DNA of 64,000 nucleotides. It comes from Tamarix chinensis. Its lineage: Eukaryota; Streptophyta; Magnoliopsida; Caryophyllales; Tamaricaceae. The notes beneath the pieces are model-generated. The model saw nothing but the letters and a program-made list of their open reading frames with translations, made no database searches and was not told the origin of the DNA. Within the stretch, counting starts at the first letter, position 1. Each line of letters begins with the position of its first letter. Both the position numbers and the translations under genes were made by a program. The stretch lies in contig CM060177.1 in the NCBI GenBank assembly GCA_030549775.1, positions 29,190,014 to 29,254,013 on the forward strand. The letters are read 5' to 3'. Below are positions 9,670 through 22,159 of the stretch, in pieces.

Positions 9670-12578
9670 ATCTCCAATGAATTTAAGCTGCTGGAATGCT
9701 AGGGGGATGAATGACCCCCAAAAATAAAAACTCATTCAACATTGGATTAGAAGTACTAAATTGTCTTTATTTGGATTAGTAGAAACAAAAATAAAGTAAG
9801 ATAAGGCTACTACTGTAGTTAATAAGTTTCTTAAATATTGGTTATGGTATTATAATTATGCAAGTCATCATTATGGTCGAGTCTGGCTGGGCTAGGATTT
9901 TAACTCGTGGAAGATTGATGTTGTCACCCAATGTGCTCAAGGTATTTCTGTTGTTGTCATTGATATTCAAAAGGACATCAAGTTTAAATTGAGTGTTATC
10001 TATGGATTTAATATTGGAGCTACAAGGAAAGTCTATTGGGATTGGTTATTGGGTAATAATCAAAACTCCCTTCCTTGGCTTGTGTTGGGAGACTTCAACA
10101 TCATTATTAACTAGAATGAAAAATTACAAGGCAAGCTAATGAATAATCAGGAAGTTGATGATTCAGACAATGTGTCCACTATCTCTAACTCTTTGATATT
10201 AAGTATACTGGTGTTTTCTTTAGTTGGTGCAATAGATAAGAGGGTCCTGATAGAATCTATTGCAAATTAGATATAGTCATGAGTAACCATCTATGGCTTG
10301 ATAGATTTCCCTCATCTTCTATCAAATTTCATTCACCTCTATTATCATGCCTCCATGGTTTTAACCATTTCTCAGCCTCTTAGTTCTAGACCTAAACCTT
10401 TTCAATTCTTTAATCTATAGACTCTTAATGCTGATTTCCTTCCTATTATTAAATATTATTGGTCCAAGAATTATGATGGCAAGCCTATCTCAGCAACCAT
10501 GGCTAATCTAAAGACCCTGAAGCAACCTCTAAAACTTCTAAACTAAAGACATTATGGCCATATCTCAGAAAAGCTTGAGCAAGCTAGGTACAAGCTTTCT
10601 ACCATCTAGTAACAGTTGTCTTCTTCCCCTCTAGATAATGGGTTAATTCGACAAGAGAAGAATCAACACGTTCTCCATTCTCATCTTTCCGAATGTGAGG
10701 AAAGTTTTCTTAGGCAAAAAGCCTATGTTGCTTGGTTAAATCTAGGGGACAACAACACCAAATATTTCCACAATATTCTCAAAGGAAGGAATCATAATAA
10801 CCAGATAAGAATCATCAAAGATAATGCAGGGCACATGCAGTCTGATCCTCTCACTGTCCAAACCATCCTTAATTATTTCTTCCATGATCTTTTAGGTAAG
10901 ACTGACGAGTTTTTAGGTCAGATTCTCCCTGATATAATTAACCAAGGTCCTAAAATTTATGTTATGCATCGACACCATTTGCTAAGGCCTGTTACAAAGG
11001 AGGAAGTCCATCAAGTTGTATTTTTAATGCACTCTGACAAGTCCCTTGGTCCTGGTGGTTTTAATCCCTGCTTCTACAAATTTGCTTAAGATGTGATTGG
11101 TGAAGACATTTGAAAATGTGTCTATGAATTTTTTAGTACAAGGTATTTGCCTCATAGCCTAAATGTTACTTCTCTAAATCTCATTCCTAAAGTTTTAAAT
11201 GCAGATAAACCAGGAGACTATAGGCTTATTGCTTGTGCTAATGTGCTTTACAAGATTATTGCTAAGGTTCTCACCTCCAGGTTGCAACCTATTATGACAT
11301 ATATTATTAGAGGATATCAGTTAGGATTTATTAAGGGGAGAGAAATTTGTGAGAATATCCTTCTTGCTACTGAATTGGTTAAAGGATACAATAATCATAA
11401 CCTATCCCCAAGGTGCATGATAAAAATTGATATGAAAAAGGCTTATGATATAGTGAATTGGGGCTTCTTGGAGAACATGTTGCCGGCTTTACATTTTCCT
11501 CCACATACTGTTATGCTTATCATGACTTGTGTATCCTCTGTCAATTATTCATTAAAGATCAATGGCACTCTTTTGCCACCTTTTAAGGCTAAATGAGGTA
11601 TGAGACAAGGAGATCCTCTTTCCCCATACTTTTTTGTTATTTTTATTGAGTAACTTAACGAGCTCTTCTGAATTTATGGACCAATACAGAGTTCAAAGCC
11701 CATATTAAATGCAAAAAGGTGAAGCTAATCAATTTAATGTTGGCTGATGACCTTCTTTTGTTCATCTAGGGTGATATCAGATCTATTATGGTGTTAATGG
11801 ATGCCTTGAATCATTTCTCTACTCTCTCTAGTTTGAAGCTAAATGCTTATAAAAGCAATATTTTCTATGGAGGCCATGTGGCTACTGAAACAAAAACGTT
11901 CCTACAATCTCACCTGTACATCCCCTCAGGTGAGCTTCTAGTTAAATATCTTGGAGTTCCTTTATTAGGTTCCACTTTAAGGAATAAGCACTGCAAGCCT
12001 CTCCTAGAGTAGATTCATAGGAAGTTCAACCAGTGGTAGAACAAAAACCTCAGCTATGCTGGTCGTCTTTAGCTTATAAATTTTGTTCTTATGGGAATGA
12101 AAGCTTATTAGAGTCTTCTTTTCATGCTGCCTAAACAAATCCTTCATCACATTACTGCTATGTATCGATCCTTTCTGTGGACTGGAAAGATTTCTTTCCA
12201 CAAAAGTCCTGTTGCTTCGAAAACAATCTGTGCACTAAAGGAAGAAGGTTTGAACATTTTAAATTTTCACTAGTGGAATATTGCAGCAATTGGCAAGCAT
12301 CTTTGGGAAAATTGTTCGAAAGAAAGAGGTACTTTGGATAAGATGGATCCATGCTTATTACATCAAGGGCTGGGACTTGTGGTGCATCAATGCTCCTTCT
12401 AATGCTTCATGGATCTTTAAGAAGATTATGGAAATAAGACCTATGTTTAAAGCTCTTTTTCATCCTAAACATGTTCAAAAATTTTGCACAAATGTAGATG
12501 ATTTCAGCATTTGAAAAGTCTATCATCTTTTGAGACCAAGAAAACCTCATGGTATAGACTGGTTTGGAATAGGCTTAC
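9670..12578 (+). pseudogene. LINE ORF2: endonuclease and reverse transcriptase, 5' part
   Basis: Second LINE frame, responsible for target nicking and target-primed reverse transcription. The AP-type endonuclease begins with 'WNARGMNDPQK' (9692), followed by a 'LVETKIK' block with its catalytic Glu (about 9775-9795) and 'LVLGDFN' (about 10082-10102). The RT runs over about 10600-12250: the finger block 'NLIPKV', 'KIDMKKAYD', 'GMRQGDPLSPYFF', the catalytic 'LADDLLLF' near 11740-11760, then 'KYLGVPLLG'. The L1 C-terminal region follows to 12578. More than ten in-frame stops and several shifts break it. It stops abruptly at a giant LTR and resumes at 17259. Confidence 0.9.
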
Positions 12579-12869
12579 TATAATCCCCCTAAGTTTTAAA
12601 AGCCTATAATTTAATAAATAAATTTTATTTGAGATAAATTAACTTTTAAATTTATTTAATTTAATTATTTTATGGATTTTTGAGTATATAAAAATAAATA
12701 TTTTGCTATTTTATCATACTCTTTTTATTTAAATAATTTTTCAAACCATTATTTTACGAAAATTATCCTTTTTAAACTCATATATTTAATTATATTAAAT
12801 TAAATTATTAAATAAATTTATTACCCAAAAATATTGTATTTTATTATTTTGTAAATTAAATTATTTTAT

Positions 12870-13287
12870 TTTGTCTCATTTCCCTTTCCTTTTTTCTTTT
12901 TTTCCCTTTTTTTCTCCTTTCTTTAATTTTCCTTTTTCATTCCCTTGGACCGCCAGCACCCCAACCTACCTTGGCTTACTCGTGTATGGGTCGCAAGCCC
13001 ATTTCCTTCCTTCCTTCCTTACCTCCCCCCCCCCCGCATCGTCGACCCAAATCCCCCTTTTCTTTTCTTCCTTCTCCTATGTGCGTCACCCGGCCTAGCA
13101 CCCTCATTTTCTTCCTTCCTTATCCCCCAACTGGGCCGAGCCACTTCCCTCTTCCCCTTCGCCAGCCTGCACATAGCACACACCACCCCCCTCTTTCTTT
13201 CTTCTTCTTCCTTTTCCCCAATGCCATACCTGACCACCTTCGCCATCTCCGGCCGCCCTACCTACAACCCTCCCCCTACTGATCGCC

Positions 13288-13323
<36 letters not shown>

Positions 13324-14060
13324 ATTTTTCCTACACCATCTCGGCCCCACCACCTCTCCCTCTCCTTACCCATGCCCCTTTTTTCCCCTCCCTCTCCCTA
13401 CCATTCCCATGCTCCTACCACACTGTCGCCACCCTACCGAGCCCCTATCCTCTCCTTTCTCTTCCTCTTCTTTTTCTTCTTCCCTCCCTACCTCATCCTT
13501 CCATTTTCAAGCCTCCCATGCCCTTCCCCAACCTTCTTTCCCTTCCTTTCTTTGCCTACCATCTCCCTCCCTATTTTGCTCCACTACCCCCGTTCCCCAA
13601 TTGCCACTGCCCCATTAGCCACCTGCACCACCCCCTGCCACCCTCTACCTCACCCCTGCACCACAACACCACCCCTCAAGCCACCTTACAGCCTCCTTCT
13701 TCCTCCCCTCTTCTTTTTCTCTTTTTTTCCTCCTTTCTTGGCAACCACCCTGCACCTCCTCCTTCTATCGCCATTCTGTCGCCACCTGAGCCACCAAACC
13801 ACTCCCTGCAATCTCCCCTACCACCCCCAAACCTCCTTTGGACAAAACAACCACCTACAGTCCTTCATTTTCCTCCTCCCTTTTCCTTCCTCCTTAACCC
13901 CTTCCATCTCGGCTCATCTCGACAACCACCTTCGCAGCCTCACTACCGCCGACACCACCGCCCTTGGCCGCCAATAACCTATCCCCGAGCACCACCTAGA
14001 CCCCCTCTTCACTCTTACACCCTTCCCTTGCCCTAAATCCTCCCCCATCCACCTTCTTTC
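12870..14060. repeat. 1.2-kb polypyrimidine tract in giant LTR A
   Basis: The plus strand is almost only C and T here, and much richer in C than the surrounding DNA. Runs of 'ttcctt', 'ccctcc' and 'cccccccc' are common. It creates long overlapping plus-strand frames, the longest at 12945-14036, made largely of Pro, Ser, Leu and Phe. I do not regard these as genes. Milder pyrimidine-rich blocks occur at the corresponding place in LTR copies B (54200-54560) and, as purine, in the minus-strand copies (42440-42530, 44440-44510, 46900-46960). Confidence 0.85.
13290..13319. repeat. (TC)n microsatellite
   Basis: Fifteen consecutive TC dinucleotides within the pyrimidine tract. Confidence 0.95.
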
Positions 14061-14817
14061 CTAACCCCAAAACCCCAACCCGAAAATAGCCAATTTTCCC
14101 TTTCTTTCACCCATCTTCGAGCCTTTCTCTTTTTGTTTTGCATGCAGCTCATGTTGCATGAGTAGTATAAGCTGATGCATGCCCTGGTCATTTTACTTAA
14201 TAAATTTTAAGGTATAATAATATTTTAAGTTAAGTATTTGATTAATTAAGTGTTATAAAGTCTTATGCTTGGTTTTTCTTATTTATAATATAATAAATAT
14301 TGATATTTTGTTTAGGTATTGGTTTTGCTAATCAAAGCTTGAATCTTTAACCGGAATACCGGTAAGGTTCGTTATGGTAGGAATTAAGGTAATCGTTAAA
14401 CCCCACCTAAATGCATGGATAAACGTATATTAGCACATTAGGCTTTTTAATATATTATTATGCTTGAAATATGTTGTTTAATATGATATATGTAGTTTCT
14501 TGTGTTGATTGATAAAAAGGAAGCATGTTAGATTATATGCTATGTATGGAAATATTGCTTAAGGTAAGAGTTTGGTTATTAATGAAAAGGTTAAGTATTT
14601 ATCCATGTTGTATTATGCTATTGTGATCTTTAATGCATGGTTAATATTATTGTGAGCCTAGGGGTATTTTAGTAATATGTCTTGTGTAAGAATGTGGCCT
14701 AATATATATGGGTGTTAATGAGTGTTATATTAAATATAATAGTTGTGGAGTTGGATAATGAGAATGGGGTATTAATATTAATATTTCGTGTAGTGATAAT
14801 AATTTAATATAAGTGGC

Positions 14818-15300
14818 GTAATAAGGGCAAAATGGTAATTTATAAACGAAAAGTGTAAATTGGTAATTTTGAAAGTAAAGGGGTAAAATGGTAATTTTAG
14901 AGGTAAAGGGTAAAATGGTAATTTTGTAATTAAAGGGCAAAATGGTAATTTATAAATGAAAAGGGTAAAATGGTAATTTTGTATGTAAAGGGAAAAATGG
15001 TAACTTATAAGTGAAAAAGGTAATTTGATAATTTCAATAATGAAGAAGGGTAGTTTGGTAATTATGATAATAGAGAAGGACAATTTGGTAATTTAACCAA
15101 CTAAAGGGTAATTTGGTAATTTTGATAATGGAGAAGGCAATTTGGTAATTTAACCAACTAAAGGGCAAATTGGTAACTATGATAATGTAGAAGGGTAATT
15201 TGGTAATTTATTCGACTAAAGGAGCAATCTAGTAATTATAACAAAAGAGAAGGGCAATTCGGCAATCTAACCAACCAAATGGGAATTATGATAAGTGTAA
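14818..15300. repeat. Degenerate GGTAATTT tandem array
   Basis: Roughly 15-20 imperfect units of the type 'aaagggtaaaatggtaattt', shifting rightwards to 'aagggyaatttggtaattt' with 'accaactaaa' spacers. Spacing is about 30-45 bp. It lies inside giant LTR A. A single related unit, 'ggggcaaaatggtattttt', is present in copy B near 55092, so the array grew after the copies diverged or was lost elsewhere. Confidence 0.75.
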
Positions 15301-16214
15301 CAATTATGAAGGATGAGTGGTGACCTAATAAGTGTGAGAGATATCTTGGTAACCTAAACCGAGTAAGGGTGTGGCGAAGAACAACAATATGTGGGTTACA
15401 TGCCTTGTGTACCATGTGTTATGCCATATTTTGATGCTTAATAATTAATCATTTATAGCACAACTTGGAGTGAATATATGCTTATATGACTTCCTTATGG
15501 CATGTGGATGATGATTATATTTGTTGTGCGTATGATGTTATGTGATGTGACTCTCTAGGACATGTATGCTAGGATATTTAATGTGGTAATGTGGGATGGA
15601 AGGATGAAAAAGGAAAAATGGCAAAGTAAGATAAAAAAGGGAAAGTAAGTTGGCTAACGTAGGTAGGAATGACCTAAATAACCTATGATCCATGATTAGA
15701 TGAATAAAAGGGGACTTAAATAAAATGCATGAGTGATGCAACTCTTACATGGGAGATTTCTAGGGTTTGCATGGGATGATCCTTATGAAAGAAAGGTGTT
15801 AAGGTTTGAGCGGCCAACTAGGGTTTTATGGTCACATGTATAATTGGTAAGTAGAGTGATGGGATTTAGGTCGAATCTAAATGAGATGAGGTGTGGGACA
15901 TTAAAAGAAAGGTTGGACCACATAGGTCCGATTAGGGTTTCGAAGGAAAACCCTAGAGAGTAGTAATGATAGAATTTGAATGTCATAAGGTGATGGGTCT
16001 CAACCCACACCCTTAGGAGTTGGGTATTTATTATGGGTAGATGTAAGGAGGAATGGGTGTCGGGGTGTGATAAGAGGTGTAAAGGTCTCAGATATGGGAC
16101 GGGTCCTCTCGGGAGGATAGAAGTAGAGGTCGGTGACATGTATGTCAAGGGTGAAATACTTCAAATAAGATACGAATAAGACACTAATCACTTAAAGAGG
16201 AAGATTGTTCAGCT

Positions 16215-16540
16215 AAACCCAGACTGTTCCACCAGCGAATAATAGAGGCCAGGAGTGTTTTGTCCTGCATGATTTTCGGTCCACCGGCTATAATAGTTGG
16301 GGATTCCGTGCTCAACAAACCAAACATAATGAAGCTAAGACATGGGAAATGCACTAATCACTTACCGTGAAACACCATGTGAGTTGGAGCCAGATCGGTC
16401 CATAGGTGAATAATAGTGGCCAGGAGCATTCTGTCCTGGAGACTGATCCACTAGCAATAATAGTGGTTAGGAGCATTATGCCCTATATGCATTACGGTCC
16501 ACCGGCTATAATAGTGGGTTTCCCACACTCACATGGATAT
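16215..16540. repeat. 'ccaccggctataatagt' repeated block
   Basis: The phrase 'gtccaccggctataatagt' occurs near 16280 and 16497. Variants 'caccagcgaataatagaggccaggag', 'aataatagtggccaggag' and 'aataatagtggttaggag' occur near 16230, 16410 and 16455. Each is followed by 'tgtcct' or 'tgccct'. This is a local tandem duplication inside giant LTR A, with no coding content. Confidence 0.7.
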
Positions 16541-17258
16541 TTATAATCCGAGATGATTGATTAATGATGGACTAATGGCTTTAAGGCCCTAAAAGTATTG
16601 ATTGTTCATTATGGCCTATTCATATTTGATTGACTTGTTAAGTATGCGAATGTACAAAAGTAAATATTATGTATACTCCATTGATATCTGATTGACTTGT
16701 TAAATATGTGAATGTATGGATCTGAATATTATGTTTACACCTGTCATTATGTATGGATATAGTGGTGTATCATATGTTACATTACGGGCCTACTTTTAAG
16801 TGTGTTTTAAAGGGTTACTTAGTACCGTAGTACTAAAAGGTTTCATTCGTGGGACCCCTACCTATTCAATGGGCAGTGTCCCTTGCAGGTCATTTTCAGG
16901 TGCTATTCAAGTGGGCTCACGGGAACAAGTGTAAGGAACTATCCGGAAAGTCCTAGGGTTATCCTCTTTCTCTTTTAAATTCTTGTTTCAATGTATTCAT
17001 TGTTTTGTAACCACCACTAGGGGATTTTATTCTCATAAATTGTTTACTATGCTACTCTGATTTAAATATGTTTGAGTTTCTCGTAAGTTGTATTCTTCTC
17101 TTTTAGCCTTAGTACTTGGTACTGGAACGGTAGGAGTGAACTGGTCTGGTACTAAGTGTGGCAGTAATATCCCCAAAATTCAAGGTTTTGTTGTTTCATT
17201 TTTGCTAATTATTTTAATAAAACGAAATTTTTCAGTAGTGAATTCTGGGGGTGTTACA

Positions 17259-17768
17259 CTTACTATCCCAAGACACCAATTCATTCTTTGGCTTGGCATG
17301 CATGGCTGTTTATTCACAAGAGACCAAATGTAGCACCTAGGATTCCACTCAATCTTGACTTGTGAATTTTGTCAACATCATGACGAGACTCATTCTCATA
17401 TTATATTTGAATGTCAATTCTCAAGCTCCATTTGGCTCTCACTTATGCAAAAGACCATAAGTGCTCAACATCTAATCACTTAGGAGTATATTGTTCAATG
17501 GCTCATTCAAGGAGTAAAAGGTCCAAGAATTTGCAAAGAATATTTTAGATCTCTAGTAGCTACGGTAATCTACCATATTTGGCATGAACAAAATAGAAGA
17601 ATTTTTCCAGCAGACTAGTCAATCCCCCACTCAAATCATAAAGGCTAAAATTCGAGAAATGGTGATGAGAGAAATTTTTTTTCACCATTACAAATCTTAT
17701 AGGGAATTTGTTAGCTTAGTAAAATTCCTTGTTTAATTTTTATTTTTTCTTGTATTTTGGAATGGTGT
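17259..17768 (+). pseudogene. LINE ORF2, 3' part (zf-RVT)
   Basis: Continuation of the LINE after the giant LTR. The zf-RVT zinc-binding domain reads 'PRHQFILWLGMHGCLFTRDQM', then a CEFC pair and 'ETHSHIIFECQF' (about 17265-17440), the usual C-x2-C...H...C layout. A C-terminal tail with 'IYHIWHEQNRRIF' follows near 17570-17605. Two or more stops are present. The LINE 3' end is AT-rich but shows no clear poly(A), and the next element (giant LTR D) begins at 17769. Confidence 0.85.
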
Positions 17769-20530
17769 TGTAACACCCCCATTTTTCAAAACCAATTGAC
17801 TAGAAAAATAAGAAAAAATATATGCGGAAGCTAAATACAATGAGGGTGTTATCGCCACAACTAGTGTAAGTAGACACCATTATTCTTCTTATACTAGCTG
17901 CTAAAGCTAGATAAAATAAGGAGATACATCAATCTTTATTATTAAATCCAAAAAATATAACAGTATATACTAAACTCAACAAAACTAATAGAATGTAAAA
18001 CGGAAATGAAACAGTTAATACAACCAGAATCTATGAAAGTAGTCATTAACGGTAAATAATACTATGAAAATCACCACCACTCTCATAATTCCCCACCATG
18101 CATGCCATCAACACCTTGAACATATTCATACTCAATCTGCACTAGGTTATCTACTTACCATGTACACCATGGATCATCAAAGCCCTGTTTAAAACAAATA
18201 ACAAGTTAGCTAGGGAAACAACTAAGTAACACGTTAGTATAATGGAATATAATATAGAAATGTGTGTGTGTGTGTGTGTGTGTAACAAAGTATGTAAGAA
18301 AACCAATTGGGAATAAATGAATATGCAGATATTAATCTTTACTTTAAGTGATCACAACCTCCAATTATTTAAGTAGGTAAACTAACCAGGGGGTCACCTA
18401 GAAAATCAAAGTCAAAAGACCTATCACCAACCACAGGAAGATTAGATATCATACCCGAGCCATCCCAGAGGACAAAGTCTAAAGGGGATAACAAAAGTCC
18501 AAAGACCTACCACGTCGGTTATCCTGTCCTTAAGTGTACACACCCACTAATAGGGTCCAGAGAAGCCTATAGAGTAGACGAGGAGCTTTAACCAGACACG
18601 GTTAACAAATAAATAAATATCCACAATAGAAAAGGAAATGATATTGTTGATCCCCAACTTTAGGAGGCAAACTCCGAAGGACCCAAAGCCCACTTCTTCC
18701 ACTTAAAGTATTAATGTCTTATTAAGGTGATCATATAAAGCACAGAAGCAAATATTTTTCATCAAATCTCTCCCTTTTATTATCCAATTTCTAAACATGG
18801 AAACTTTCCCAACTAGGAAACTCTCAAAAAATAACTTTCTAAAAATAGAAAGTCCCAACTAGAATAACCAGCTTTTCAAATCCAAATAAAATCTTTAACC
18901 AAAATATTGAAGCCATATGTATATAAAAAGATTAAGCTCGGTCAACCTAGGTCAAAATTAATATTTAGTGTTAACGTAACCACCCAAAACCCAAGCATTG
19001 GTCAAAACCAACATAGCACACCAAAAATTCAATTTTGTAAATTATGCTAATTTTCCACGTTCGATCAATCCTTACTATAAGCCCATCTGTTTTCCATACA
19101 TAACTCAAAACAACATTATAATAATTTTCATGAAAACTAGACTTCTGGGGCTTCGATTTGATATGCTATATGATGAGTAAAATCTCATTATTGAATTCTG
19201 TGTAATTTTTGTAAAATAGTGCAAAGTTGCAGCCAATTCGACTCTACCACGAATTGAACATAAAACCATAAATGATTAGCTTAATCATATTACATATCAT
19301 AAGGCATAAAATATAGTCAAAAGAAGGTATAAAAATATATAATAAATAAAAATCCATACTTTATAGACATCACATTCCGTACATATATAATGTATGTATA
19401 CAAGTTATATAAAATAATATTATCGAATGTAAAATCCTTATATATAGAATATAAGATCTTCAAGTATAAAGAATGATCCTATGGCACCAAAATAACTTCA
19501 AAAGTTGATGATCTTAAAAGAATAAGTATAACTTGAACTCATACGAAGAAGAAGACGATCAAAAATTGGATCTTGAATCTATAGTCTTAAAGATTGTTTA
19601 ATATTTTGATGAGTCAATTGAAGGTCTTGATGAATTAATTGAAAATCTTGATAAATTGGTTCAAGATCTTGAAAAACATTATTGGGAGTTATAAAACAAA
19701 AGCACGGCACTAGAAGAGAAAGAAAAAATGTAGGTTTGGCTATTAGGGTTTGGTATGGGCTTGTATGGGCTTTTAGAATAGAAAGATATAATAAAATCGC
19801 AGAAGTAAATTATCACCAATATTGATGGATATTTTTCACTAAGTTCTGTTTAGATATTGGAAAAACTCAAAATACAAAAGTTGTATATATTGAATTTATC
19901 TTTCTAACTCAAAAATAATCATCCAATTTTGTTAGTGTATGAAAAAGTTATAGCCAAATTACTGAATATTAGTCTATTTATCTGCTAGTTTACACAAATG
20001 AGATAAAGAAAGATAAATTATATAATATCATTTAAGATAATTAGTAGATACTAATTAAAGACACTAAAAAATAAATAAAAATCTAAAATTTTATCATATA
20101 TAAAAAAAATATATATCTCTCTTTAAAATGCTCTCTTTTTTTCCAAAAAAATTATTTGTTTATGAAATTCTTATTTTGTCCTTTTGCTATCCTATACAAA
20201 ATAAGGGTGTAAAATAGCCTTTTAAGTTGTAGAAAAAGTCCAACCACTAATATAACAATCTTTAAAATATTTTCAACACATGATAACATGAAAATAATTA
20301 TTTTCTAAAAATGGTAACTTTCGGGTTACCAAAAGTATTATGAAAATAGTAGTTTTTTCTTAAAACTTCTAAAACTGAAAAGAGAGTTTTTTCTTAACCT
20401 TAAAATGAATAAAATAGCATAAATATAACACAATTTCAATTCTAAATATGAGGTATTACATCCTCATAAAAATTTAAACAATGATCGCCAAAAGAGTACA
20501 TTAAAAGGTTTAAAATTATGGGGTATTACA
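17769..20530 (-). repeat. Giant LTR copy D (minus strand)
   Basis: Reverse-orientation LTR bounded by 'tgtaacaccccc' on the left and 'ggggtattaca' on the right. It is collinear (inverted) with copy E, including the hairpin at about 17855-17912 and the 'aacaactaggaaactctc' and 'tgcagcc' regions. It lacks the TRIM found in copy E, so near 18470-18510 it preserves the empty site. The LTR side facing right is followed by polypurine-type sequence, so this is a 3' LTR reading leftwards. Confidence 0.7.
18261..18283. repeat. (TG)n microsatellite
   Basis: Eleven consecutive TG units inside giant LTR D. Confidence 0.95.
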
Positions 20531-20590
20531 CGACTACCCCCTTAATAAAGAACTTTGTCCTCGAAGTTCATCAAATAAGAAATTGGTATA
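20531..20590 (-). promoter_or_regulatory. Polypurine tract and internal end beside giant LTR D
   Basis: On the minus strand 'gaacttcgaggacaaagttc' is followed by 'tttattaagggggtag' and, three bases later, the LTR start TGTAATACCCC. A purine tract directly before a TG start is the plus-strand priming signature of LTR retrotransposons. The preceding words encode 'FEDKVL'-like residues, as seen at the 3' end of pol in some Ty3/gypsy elements. The same motif adjoins LTR copy G2 at 45394-45435. Confidence 0.65.
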
Positions 20591-21813
20591 CCAATATTTG
20601 CTTCGGGTTTTAATCTAGAAGTGAAAAAAAATTGATTATTTATCAGTTTTAGTTTGACCAAAATTCTCATTATTAGTTTACTAAAAAATATATATATTTA
20701 ATTTAAAATTTATCAATTTTGCTCCTAATTAATCGAATCTTAGTACGGTATCTGGACGCTACTTAAAACAAAAAGCCAATGACCGGTTATTTTAGGTTTC
20801 AATTCAAGAGCGGACCAATATATCAATATCTAGTAGTGAAGTAAAAAAAAATGTATCCTTAACTCATTGAATTCATATTATGTTTGTTCTGACCTAAAAT
20901 TTTATTATCATTTTACCTGAAAATGCATATTTTTAATTTAAAATATCTATATTTAGTAATTGCAATCATAATTGGTATAATATCAATTATTCCAATTTGA
21001 TCCTGATCCTAAAAAAATAAATTCAATCCTTAAAAGAATTTCGATCCTACCCACATTTAAGCTCCCTTATGTTGCTTATGTAAAAGTGTAAAATACAATG
21101 AAAAAAAAAAGTAGGGGTGTTAAAAGAAAAGGCAAGAAAATGAGGCTAGATGGGGCGTCCCTAAGGGGGTATTAAAAAAATTTGTTAGTACATATTTGTT
21201 TGTAAAAAATATATGTATACTTGTCATTTAAATTTATATTGAAATGGATAATAGAAAACAAAATAACTTATGGTTGAGTAAGTTGTTAGGATATAGATGG
21301 ACAGAATTATATATTATATTAATATATTGAAAAAGTATGAATGTGGGCGATTAAAATGAATAAGATGTAAAATGAAAGATAAATACTATTTTATTATTGT
21401 TTAGTGTGTTGTAGAATGTAATGGGTGATTAAATCATAAACAAGGTTGTTGGTCCTCTAAGGGGAAAGTTACCCGCAAGGTCCACACCTTAGGCCATTTA
21501 AGAAAATAAAAATAAGAATGAAAAGAAAATTAAAAGAAAAATTATCTCTAAAGGATATAATTAAAAACACGAAAGGGGAAAATATTTCACATCTAACTGA
21601 TTCCACTGATGCACGCACGTAGGAGTACTTTCATAGTCCTTACCAGTTTCTTAATTATAATTACAGCTGTAGTGTGATGATAATCATATTTATCGGTACA
21701 AGTGTACAACTAAGTGCATCAACTAGTGCCTTGCACGGGATGCTAACAGATAAGAATTAAAATGTTAGGAATATAATATTAAGTTCTAAATGATAATGAT
21801 GATGATGATGATA

Positions 21814-21849
<36 letters not shown>

Positions 21850-22159
21850 ACTGTACGATCAATAACTTTTTAGATAAATATTTTTGGAGCATGGTAGCAA
21901 AAATTAGACCAATAGAACAGACCCTAACTAGAAAGCAATATAAAAATTAGAATTAAAAATATATTATGTAAAGATTAAGTATTGAAAAATATGCGTTTTA
22001 GCATTAAGCTGTGCAAAGTCCGCAACATCTCCTCGTATTATGTATTTACGCCCGCATCCTGTCATCCATAGTCATCCTCCCTGGTCTGTCAAACCAGCAG
22101 TCTCATACCAAAAAGACTCGATCAAAAATTCCATTAACACACCACTCCATCCTCATATT
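20591..22159. other. Unrecognised AT-rich DNA
   Basis: About 1.6 kb with no convincing coding frame. It might contain further internal remnants of the element whose LTR is copy D, but I cannot show this. A (GAT)n-(ATT)n microsatellite lies at 21790-21848. Confidence 0.4.
21790..21848. repeat. (GAT)n-(ATT)n microsatellite
   Basis: Five GAT-type units followed by about twelve ATT units. Confidence 0.95.

Larger units (their letters stand above)
12579..17258 (+). mobile_element. Giant LTR copy A, solo, inserted in the LINE
   Basis: A 4.7-kb noncoding block lies exactly between the halves of the LINE ORF2. It starts 'tataatccccct' and ends 'gggggtgttaca', near-inverted termini of the family TGTAAYACCCCC...GGGGGTGTTACA. 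CTTAC occurs at 12574-12578 and again at 17259-17263, a 5-bp target duplication. Removing the insert and one copy restores the frame 'NRLTIPRHQ' typical of zf-RVT. The first G of TG has become A. The 3' part contains the conserved hairpins at 16818-16836 and about 17110-17160. No second LTR or internal region is seen, so it is a solo LTR. Confidence 0.8.

Noticed and set aside
12945..14036. A 363-codon proline-rich open frame as a host gene
   Set aside because: It is produced by a polypyrimidine tract inside a solo LTR. All frames of that strand are long here, and none is conserved in sister LTR copies.
12574..17266. An 8-bp target duplication (CTTACTAT) implying a hAT or Mutator element
   Set aside because: The extra TAT is explained by the LTR start (TATAAT from TGTAAT). 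A 5-bp CTTAC duplication and TG...CA ends fit the LTR family better.
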